A stretch of 5,431 bases of DNA from Roseibacillus sp. GTDB lineage: Bacteria > Verrucomicrobiota > Verrucomicrobiia > Verrucomicrobiales > Akkermansiaceae. Positions 1 through 5,431 of the stretch are shown here, in pieces. Below the pieces are notes generated by a model, which made no database searches, was not told the origin of the DNA, and saw only the letters and a list, made by a program, of their open reading frames with translations. The DNA lies in NCBI GenBank assembly GCA_002729275.1, contig PBTP01000006.1, forward strand, positions 8,401 to 13,831. Direction: 5' to 3'. Each line of letters starts with the position of its first letter. Position 1 is the stretch's first letter. A program made the position numbers and the translations under genes.

Positions 1-302
1 TTCATGGGGCTGAAGTTGAGCGGCGCTCCGGAGAAGGAGCCCGCGCGGTTTCCCGGTGCCGAGATATCAGCGGTAGTGGCAACCCCGGAGGCATCAGTAA
101 GATCGCTTATGTTCGTGGCGGAACTATTGATCCAGGCTCCTGTCTCCCAGGCAGTAAAGCCCGCGAAGGCGTTCTGGTTGTTGATCGTGTTCCCTGCCTT
201 GAGGTTGATGCTGATGACCCCTTGGCCTGACAAGGGGGGTAGGGCGGCGATAGTTGCCAAAAGGAGGATTGAGCAGATCCGGGGCGGTGCGTTATTTGTC
301 AT
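1..302 (-). CDS. Secreted protein of unknown function, N-terminal part (runs off the left edge)
   Basis: The frame is open from an ATG at 302-300 to the window edge, giving 100 residues and no stop. The product begins MTNNAPPRIC, then has a hydrophobic core at about residues 10-23 (ICSILLLATIAALP) and a plausible signal-peptidase site near LSGQG at 25-29, so export is likely. The mature part starts VISINLKAG and is rich in Asn, Ala, Thr, Ser and Gly. It has no motif I can tie to a reaction. This opening resembles small verrucomicrobial exoproteins that end in a PEP-CTERM sorting signal, but the C-terminus is outside the window, so that remains inference. The bases just before the ATG (accgaaaaagctcc on the coding strand) contain no Shine-Dalgarno sequence. 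It is transcribed divergently from the membrane protein and lyase genes. The opposite strand is also open here, but the signal peptide favours this reading. Confidence 0.72.
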   Translation of the reverse strand, partial: MTNNAPPRICSILLLATIAALPPLSGQGVISINLKAGNTINNQNAFAGFTAWETGAWINSSATNISDLTDASGVATTADISAPGNRAGSFSGAPLNFSPM

Positions 303-560
303 GGAGCTTTTTCGGTCGTGTCTGGTGGTGTTTACCGAGTTCTCGGTGGAGGGCCGCAGGGCATTATCACGGTTCGATCTCGAGTGAAAGTGCGGGCTGT
401 GCCGTGCCCCTGTTATAATTCGTGGTGAGTTGTCCTGACCAAGAAGAGGCCGAGGCTACAGACCGGGTAAAAGTGTTCAGGTGGGTGGCCAAAGACAGCC
501 CGATACGCTAAAGGTTTTGTTAGTCCTTGATAATGGGATACATGTGGCACAACCGTGGAT
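303..560. other. Divergent intergenic region
   Basis: These 258 bases separate the start of the leftward secreted-protein gene from the start of the rightward membrane-protein/lyase unit. Open frames cross it on both strands, but none has a recognisable protein signature or a believable start context. The only strong signal is an extended -10 motif at 411-419 (+). For the leftward gene a GATAAT can be read on the minus strand at 368-363, about 60 bases before its ATG, but its -35 partner is poor. I see no riboswitch, tRNA, strong hairpin or repeat. Confidence 0.6.
411..419 (+). promoter_or_regulatory. Candidate extended -10 promoter for the membrane protein / lyase unit
   Basis: The bases TGTTATAAT match the extended -10 consensus (TG, one base, TATAAT) exactly. 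There is no good -35 hexamer 16-18 bases upstream, which is typical of extended -10 promoters. Initiation would fall near 426, leaving a 5' leader of roughly 135 bases before the ATG at 561. The strand and position suit transcription of both plus-strand genes. A second, weaker GATAAT at 529-534 lacks the TG extension and a -35 partner. A housekeeping sigma-70-type factor is assumed. Confidence 0.5.
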
Positions 561-959
561 ATGGTTCTTACCAGAAAACTCGCGCTCCTCTTGGTGGGAT
601 TTGGCTTGGTTCTGGTAGGTGTAAAATTCCTTCTGGACGTTCCCCGGGTAGACCAGGAAGAGGGAGAAGAGGTTACGGGAGAGGCTGGGACGAAATCCCA
701 GGGCAAACAACAGATGGCTAGTTTCCCCCTGGAGGATCCACTGCAATACGGCCCAAAATGGGAGGAAAGGTCCATCATCACGATAGACTCATCGCCTCCG
801 TCGGGCGCGGAAATCACTTTTCGGATTACCGACGAAGCAGGCAGGTCATCCGGGGAAGTGCTTGTTGACTTCGTAGGCTACGATGAACTTGATTTCCTGA
901 GAAGGAAGATCATAGGGCGAAAGAAAAATTCTGACGCGGGTAGAACCAACTCCAATTAA
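561..959 (+). CDS. Small single-pass membrane protein with a PEGA-like periplasmic stretch, function unknown
   Basis: A 132-aa product starting MVLTRK. I do not recognise a named family. Residues 7-25 form one hydrophobic helix after a short positive N-terminus (R5, K6), so it is probably an inner-membrane anchor with the rest in the periplasm. An acidic, Gly/Gln-rich linker follows (about 29-52). Residues 73-85 read ITIDSSPPSGAEI, which resembles the opening strand of PEGA domains; the rest of a PEGA repeat (the DG and G-x-x-P turn) is not evident. The tail from 114 is basic (RRKIIGRKK). ATG 561 was chosen; GTG 555 in the same frame would add two residues, and a stop at 531-533 rules out anything further upstream. 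Neither start has a Shine-Dalgarno sequence. Its stop lies two bases before the lyase start, so the two are probably co-transcribed and perhaps translationally coupled. It could support or anchor the lyase, but that is inference. Confidence 0.62.
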   Translation: MVLTRKLALLLVGFGLVLVGVKFLLDVPRVDQEEGEEVTGEAGTKSQGKQQMASFPLEDPLQYGPKWEERSIITIDSSPPSGAEITFRITDEAGRSSGEVLVDFVGYDELDFLRRKIIGRKKNSDAGRTNSN

Positions 960-961
960 CG

Positions 962-3187
962 ATGATCGATAAAGTTATTTTGGTCGTTTGCGCTTTGGCA
1001 CCCCTTACCTTTGGAGAGGTGGCCCGGGACGCTAATGGTTGCCGGGTACTAAGCTCTCTGCCGGAACCGGGTATCCACCCCCGCATCTTTTTTACTGCGG
1101 ATGAATATCCGGCTATGCGGAAGCGTTTGAGTACTCCGCGGTTCAAGGCGGTTTTCGGTAAGATCCGGAGGCAGGTTGTTTCTCAGGCCTTCAGTCAATA
1201 CCGGGCCCTGGCGGATGCGGACTTCGCTCGGGACGGAGTTAGTGACGATGAGATCGTTGATTACCTCGTCGCAGGGGAGGGTCGCAATATTAACTGGGGC
1301 GTGGCCAGCGTGACGGCAGTGCTCGATGACAATGGGCCGTTGAAGGATCTGATGAAACGGGTGGTGGTGAATTATGCCCATATTATCCTTGCCTCGCGGG
1401 AGCGGTCTGAGGATAGCGATCTTGCGGCGTCTCCCAAACTTCAGAAAGCATTGACGGTATGGACCCATGATCGATTTGACGTTGGAGTAAGCTGGACCTT
1501 CGGCGGGGCCGGTCTTCCGCTTGCCTACGATGTGCTCTATAACGAAATGGCTGAAAATCAGCGGACTACTGTGAGTCGTGCGATTGCCGCGGCGACGAAG
1601 GGGCGCAAGAGCTACGGGAACGGGATGGATCGAGGGTTTGCAAGCAGCAACCACTATGGCTACCACGGTGATCTCGCTGTGATGTTATCTGCGATCGAAG
1701 GCAGGCCTGGCTTCGACCAGAAGACCTGGGACGGTATCGTGCAGGTCATGACAGACTACTGGGAGGTCGGCTATACGCCTCTCGGGGTTAGTCGAGAGGA
1801 TGGATATGGGCCGAATCTTGGAATGCGCGCGGGCAGTCGGGGATTTCTGGTGATGGCTCGCCGGGGCTACAACATTTTTGAAACCGAGAAGTACCGTAAG
1901 TTCATCAATTATGTGACTCAGGACTACGACCCTTACCCGGGAGGCCATTTGAACGGGGGAGCCTCTGGAGGGCCCTACCCTGAGCTCTATCCCACGAGCA
2001 CTATCGTGGCGCGCTACATGTATCCGGAAAACACGGCGGCCAATTTTAATTATCGTCAATTGGTGGGAGAGAATTACGAGCGCAGGATTCGCTGGCAGGG
2101 TTGGCTGGACTATCTGCTCTACGGTAGTGACTGGAAAGGACCTGATAATCGGGAGTCCATGCTGAAGGGAGCCGGCCTTCCCCTGTCCGTATCTTACCCA
2201 GTACGCGGCAAATTTATTGCCCGCTCGGATTGGTCCAGTGACGCAATCTACCTTACATTCGATGCTCGTCCCGATGCTCACCTGATCGGACATGACAAAG
2301 TAGACCGGGGGAACTTTTCAATGTCGGCCCTCGGTCGTGTCTGGGCCTTTAGCGGAGATTTCCATCAATGGAACACAAGCAGGGAGAACTCACTGGTCCA
2401 TATTGACGGAAAGGCTCAGGCTTGGAAGGCGCCTAGTGCAAGAATGCTCTGGAACAGGCACGGTAAAAACGTGGCCGGGGCTGCAGCAGACCTGAAGTAT
2501 GCCTACGATTGGGAGTGGACTCCTCCGTGGCCCAAGTGGGGAAAGTCTTACCCGGCTCCGTGGGAGCCGGAGAAGAGCAGTGCTAGCGACCTGGGCTGGC
2601 CTCGGGATCACCTGATTCCAGAGGTGGACGGAGAGATTCACGGCAGTGCAACGGGTTACGCTGGGCGAAACAATCTCCATCGGCGTCCCTACAACAGAGT
2701 GGAGAAGGCATGTCGTTCTGCGTTTCTGGTGCGTGGTTCGCATCCCTATGCGATGATATGTGATGACATCAGAAAAGATGATGAAGAGCATCATTTTGAG
2801 TGGATCATGCAACTGCCCGGTGATCTCACCGAGGTAGGCAGAAGCAGGGATCAAATTATTCTCAGGGAGAGCAGGGGGGATCGGTGCCTTCTCGTACGCT
2901 TCCTGCAGGCCAAGGCCTGTGACATTCGAGTCGAGAGCTATCAGGTCCACGAGGACAGGCGCAGTGGAAAGGTGACCGAAGGACAACGGCTGGTCGCTTC
3001 CTGTGAAGCTATCGAACCGGCGTTTCGAGTTCTACTTGTGCCCTTTCGGGAGGGAGAGAAGCTGATTCCTGTTACAGCGTGGAATCGCGACGGTAGCTTG
3101 TTGAGAGTGGCCTTTGGCGAGAGTTCACACCTTTTGCGATTTGAACGGAGAGCGGGCGCCACCAGGATCACCCTGCAATCACCGTGA
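962..3187 (+). CDS. Exported heparinase II/III-like protein (polysaccharide lyase fold, unclassified subfamily)
   Basis: A complete 741-aa protein. Proteins of this fold cleave uronic-acid-containing polysaccharides by beta-elimination; the substrate here is unknown. Residues 1-18 look like a signal peptide (K4, then a hydrophobic stretch to LTFG), so it should act in the periplasm or outside. Residues about 35-395 are the helical toroid, opening with the typical GIHPRIFFTADEYPAMRKR. From about 410 to the end is the beta-rich part, with DARPDAHLIGHDKVDRGNF at 434-452, ALGRVW at 456-461 and a HHFEW strand at 610-614. By order and spacing against heparinase II (His202, Tyr257, His406), the candidate catalytic residues are H231 in SNHYGYH, Y282 in REDGYG and H444 in GHDKVDRG. 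Lys446 stands where the family usually has a metal-binding His. ATG 962 is the only possible start, since an in-frame TAG lies at 941-943. It follows the small membrane-protein gene by two bases, and its last 9 bases overlap the converging second lyase gene. A structural or inactive role is possible. Confidence 0.85.
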   Translation: MIDKVILVVCALAPLTFGEVARDANGCRVLSSLPEPGIHPRIFFTADEYPAMRKRLSTPRFKAVFGKIRRQVVSQAFSQYRALADADFARDGVSDDEIVDYLVAGEGRNINWGVASVTAVLDDNGPLKDLMKRVVVNYAHIILASRERSEDSDLAASPKLQKALTVWTHDRFDVGVSWTFGGAGLPLAYDVLYNEMAENQRTTVSRAIAAATKGRKSYGNGMDRGFASSNHYGYHGDLAVMLSAIEGRPGFDQKTWDGIVQVMTDYWEVGYTPLGVSREDGYGPNLGMRAGSRGFLVMARRGYNIFETEKYRKFINYVTQDYDPYPGGHLNGGASGGPYPELYPTSTIVARYMYPENTAANFNYRQLVGENYERRIRWQGWLDYLLYGSDWKGPDNRESMLKGAGLPLSVSYPVRGKFIARSDWSSDAIYLTFDARPDAHLIGHDKVDRGNFSMSALGRVWAFSGDFHQWNTSRENSLVHIDGKAQAWKAPSARMLWNRHGKNVAGAAADLKYAYDWEWTPPWPKWGKSYPAPWEPEKSSASDLGWPRDHLIPEVDGEIHGSATGYAGRNNLHRRPYNRVEKACRSAFLVRGSHPYAMICDDIRKDDEEHHFEWIMQLPGDLTEVGRSRDQIILRESRGDRCLLVRFLQAKACDIRVESYQVHEDRRSGKVTEGQRLVASCEAIEPAFRVLLVPFREGEKLIPVTAWNRDGSLLRVAFGESSHLLRFERRAGATRITLQSP

Positions 3188-5431
3188 GAGGCCCGCTCTG
3201 CTAGAATCTGAGCTGCTTTCTTCTGCGAGGACCTTTCCTGCCCTCGACTCTCTGAAGGTAACCGCCGGGTTCGTCTCGTGTGCGAGCCCCCTGATCGAAA
3301 TTGCATGCTCTGTTCCGTCTTTCAGCATGACTTTGAGTTCGCTTTCCGAATGAGCTTCGACAGTTCGTATCATGGAGGTTTCTTTTTTCTCAAAGGGCTC
3401 GATGACGGTCAGAAAGTGAGCTGATCTCCCGGTCGTGCGGGTGCTATAGGCGTGGCGCTGATACTGGGTGACCTGACCCTGCGGATAATCTGCGCCGAGG
3501 GCAACGGTGAGGCGCTTCGCGCTGATGTTTGTCAGGTCGATGCTGACCTCGCCATCTCCACGGGGTTGGGCCGGCAGGGTTTCCTGAAAGGGTTTTCCAG
3601 CAATCACAACCGGACCTCCGCGGTAATCCTCACCAGATTTGATGGGTAAGTTTTCGGGGCGGCCATCAAGCTCGGTGCGGATGCCATTGAGCATGAGCTT
3701 ACCCTGTTTTTGAAGTTCGGAAAACGGCACATTTTGACCGTTGGCGAGTTGTAACTTGCCGCCTCCCCAGAAGAGGCAGTCTCCTTTGCTGAGAATGAAG
3801 CCACCACCTTTGCGCCGATCCTCGTTCCGCGTTTTCAGGATGAGAGTCCGGGCATTTTCTGGAATCTGGAGGTCGATATCCTTACGGCCGAGGATCCAAG
3901 GGGAAAACTCGTCCTCGGCGACAATGGCGCCATCAATTTCGATGGTGAATTTCGTCCATCCTGCCCGATGGCGAACCTCGGGGGCCGCTCCTATCATGAT
4001 TTCTGCCTGCTTGGGCCAGGCAGCGTAGACATCTGCATAGAGATCTCCTTTTTTGCCTTTGAGCGTTCGCCAGTTGAGGTGGGACTTTTCGTCGTAGATT
4101 GTACGGAAACGGGTTCGGGACGTGCCGTTCTTACTCCACCATTGGCAGTTTGTGACGAGTTGAGTGGCGAGCCGTGGATTGGTGTCCATCTGTTCGGTAT
4201 GACGGAGCCTCTCCACTCCATCACCCTCGATTCCCTGAAAGCCTCGGATTTGCAGAAAGTTGTCGAATGTATGTTCCTTCTCTCCTTGAAGGCAGTCCGC
4301 TAGCACAATATAGTGGTCAGTTACGACTGCGATTCGGCGTTGGAGAATTTTTTCAGTCCAATCTCCGATATCAGCGACTTCGGGTTCCCTGCCGTTCTGG
4401 CCGCGCGCCGTGGGCATGAAGACGTCCTCGGCGGCGAGGCGTTCGCGGCCGGGAAGAATGGCGCTCTCACCTTCCTTGCGGTTCGGCCGTTTCATCTGTA
4501 ATCCGAGGTAGGGTGGGTATGACCAACGAGCATCAGTTTCGACTGCCGCAGCCTGCATCCGGGGGCCGGAATGAAACATCAACCGCCGAGACTCAACCGC
4601 CTCCTGATTCCTGCCATCCACGACCACCATGTTGTGGTTAACGGACGATTGCACGAACATGCCGTACATGAAGCTGGCATAGGAATACCAGAGGCCGTGG
4701 CCGCTGGAGTAAAAGCTGCGATCGTAGCGGCGCATGGAGTTGAAGTTGGTTCGGTCGAAGTGGCCATGGTATGCCCCGTGAGTGCCATATTTCAGGCTTA
4801 TCTCGATCTGTTCGCTGGGGCGGCGATCGGGGGTTTGCGAACGCAGGGTGATAAACCCGATGCCATCGGACCAGGCGGACCGGGTTCCGATTTTAGGAGT
4901 ATGTTCCGGTAATTCTGGCACGCCGTAGAGAAGACTGCGCCCGTCTTCTCCACGGCGTTTGACCAAGGCCGCGAAGGCCGGTTTACGCCACATCATGTAA
5001 GCAATCTCAAAACCCTCGTCGGAAGTAAGGCTCCACTCCCCGCCATCATTGGCGGCATAGATCTGCCCGTCGTGAGAAAGATGGTCGATGAAAGAGTCCC
5101 AGAGTTGATCGAGAGTGAGTCGTGGTACGGGGTGCTTGCCAAACTTCTGGAATGGTTTGCCACCAAATTCGCGCTTTCGGGTCTCGACGTCATCGGTGAG
5201 CCGCCGGAATTCCTTTGAGTACCCAGGGGTGAAGTATTGGTCGATCATGTTAACTCCGAAAGGTTCAGCAGCGAGGGCCATCTTGCAGATGTAACGCGAA
5301 ACCCAGACGTTATAGTTCACGGAACCCTCGTACCACCATCCATCAGGCATGATTCCGTTGGCGATGTTGTCGTAGACTCCATCGGTAGCGTAGAGAAAGT
5401 GCTCGAACCACGCGAAGTCCTGAGCGGCAAG
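3179..5431 (-). CDS. Large heparinase II/III-like protein with NPCBM-like module, C-terminal 750 residues (start beyond right edge)
   Basis: The frame is open from the right edge to a TGA at 3181-3179. The ATG at 5350 is internal: 27 further residues upstream (AQDFAWFEHFLYATDGVYDN) continue the family pattern. Numbering from the first visible residue, 1-50 is the end of the helical toroid with PDGWWYEGSVNYN at 29-41, where Y40 is the candidate catalytic tyrosine. Residues about 180-300 are the core beta domain, with HGAYHGHFDRTNF at 218-230 (H222 and H224 as catalytic and metal-ligand candidates) and NHNMVVVDGRNQ at 265-276. Residues about 360-400 start the C-terminal sandwich (HYIVLADCLQG, HTFDNF). 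Residues about 467-568 resemble an NPCBM carbohydrate-binding module (FTIEIDG, ARTLILKT, LFWGGGKLQL). The sandwich seems to resume at about 625-720 (FLTVIEPF). The likely role is degradation of an acidic polysaccharide outside the cytoplasm. The signal peptide and toroid histidine would lie off-window. It differs greatly from the plus-strand lyase, so a recent duplication is unlikely. Confidence 0.87.
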   Translation of the reverse strand, partial: LAAQDFAWFEHFLYATDGVYDNIANGIMPDGWWYEGSVNYNVWVSRYICKMALAAEPFGVNMIDQYFTPGYSKEFRRLTDDVETRKREFGGKPFQKFGKHPVPRLTLDQLWDSFIDHLSHDGQIYAANDGGEWSLTSDEGFEIAYMMWRKPAFAALVKRRGEDGRSLLYGVPELPEHTPKIGTRSAWSDGIGFITLRSQTPDRRPSEQIEISLKYGTHGAYHGHFDRTNFNSMRRYDRSFYSSGHGLWYSYASFMYGMFVQSSVNHNMVVVDGRNQEAVESRRLMFHSGPRMQAAAVETDARWSYPPYLGLQMKRPNRKEGESAILPGRERLAAEDVFMPTARGQNGREPEVADIGDWTEKILQRRIAVVTDHYIVLADCLQGEKEHTFDNFLQIRGFQGIEGDGVERLRHTEQMDTNPRLATQLVTNCQWWSKNGTSRTRFRTIYDEKSHLNWRTLKGKKGDLYADVYAAWPKQAEIMIGAAPEVRHRAGWTKFTIEIDGAIVAEDEFSPWILGRKDIDLQIPENARTLILKTRNEDRRKGGGFILSKGDCLFWGGGKLQLANGQNVPFSELQKQGKLMLNGIRTELDGRPENLPIKSGEDYRGGPVVIAGKPFQETLPAQPRGDGEVSIDLTNISAKRLTVALGADYPQGQVTQYQRHAYSTRTTGRSAHFLTVIEPFEKKETSMIRTVEAHSESELKVMLKDGTEHAISIRGLAHETNPAVTFRESRAGKVLAEESSSDSSRAGLSR

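Noticed and set aside
363..368. GATAAT on the minus strand as the -10 of the secreted protein gene
   Set aside because: The position is reasonable, about 60 bases before the ATG, but the best -35 candidate matches only about three of six bases and there is no TG extension, so it is not listed as a feature.
4..387. Plus-strand open frame of 127 codons at the left edge
   Set aside because: It lies antisense to the frame with a clear signal peptide, shows no family pattern and runs into the intergenic region.
555..560. GTG start at 555 for the small membrane protein
   Set aside because: Possible, but ATG 561 is only two codons downstream, keeps the same membrane anchor and is the commoner start codon; the choice is marginal.
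527..721. Plus-strand 64-codon frame upstream of and overlapping the membrane protein
   Set aside because: It is Gly/Arg-rich low-complexity translation, starts at a non-ATG codon and shifts out of frame with the anchored protein; it looks like a shadow frame.
413..817. Minus-strand open frame of 134 codons overlapping the small membrane protein
   Set aside because: The product is Ser/Thr/Pro/Arg-rich with no domain pattern, and the opposite strand encodes a coherent transmembrane protein in operon spacing with the lyase.
3188..3300. Possible terminator for the plus-strand lyase gene
   Set aside because: The region is coding for the minus-strand lyase and I could find no convincing stem followed by a T-run.
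3452..5193. Several open frames of 62-113 codons within the minus-strand lyase region
   Set aside because: All are alternate-frame or antisense readings of a long, well-supported coding region and show no family signature.
5348..5350. ATG at 5350 as the true start of the minus-strand lyase
   Set aside because: The frame stays open to the window edge with family-like sequence upstream, and the toroid domain and signal peptide would be missing if it began here.

Overview
The window looks like part of an accessory polysaccharide-degradation locus from a bacterium of the Verrucomicrobiota or a relative in the PVC group. The pointers are moderately GC-rich DNA, no recognisable Shine-Dalgarno sequence before any of the three visible start codons, two large unclassified heparinase II/III-like proteins side by side, and a short secreted protein whose start resembles verrucomicrobial PEP-CTERM exoproteins. 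The taxonomic call is inference from protein style; no ribosomal or other marker gene is present.

Layout: (1) On the minus strand, from 302 to beyond the left edge, lies the N-terminal 100 residues of a secreted protein with a signal peptide. (2) A divergent intergenic region of about 260 bases (303-560) carries a perfect extended -10 promoter motif on the plus strand at 411-419. (3) At 561-959 (+) is a 132-aa single-pass membrane protein of unknown function; its periplasmic part contains a short PEGA-like stretch. (4) Two bases later, at 962-3187 (+), is a complete exported heparinase II/III-like protein of 741 aa. (5) Converging on it, and overlapping its 3' end by 9 bases, a second heparinase II/III-like protein occupies 3179 to beyond the right edge on the minus strand. 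Its 750 visible residues include the conserved lyase core, an apparent NPCBM-like carbohydrate-binding module and a C-terminal beta domain. Its N-terminus lies outside the window.

How they may work together: the two lyase-fold proteins belong to clearly different subfamilies, so they could act on different linkages or stages of one uronic-acid-containing polysaccharide. The small anchored protein is probably co-transcribed with the first lyase. The substrate cannot be read from the sequence. No RNA gene, mobile element, CRISPR array or tandem repeat was seen. The most unusual points are the apparent loss of the metal-ligand positions in the plus-strand lyase, the inserted binding module in the minus-strand lyase, and the tail-to-tail coding overlap that leaves no room for a normal terminator.
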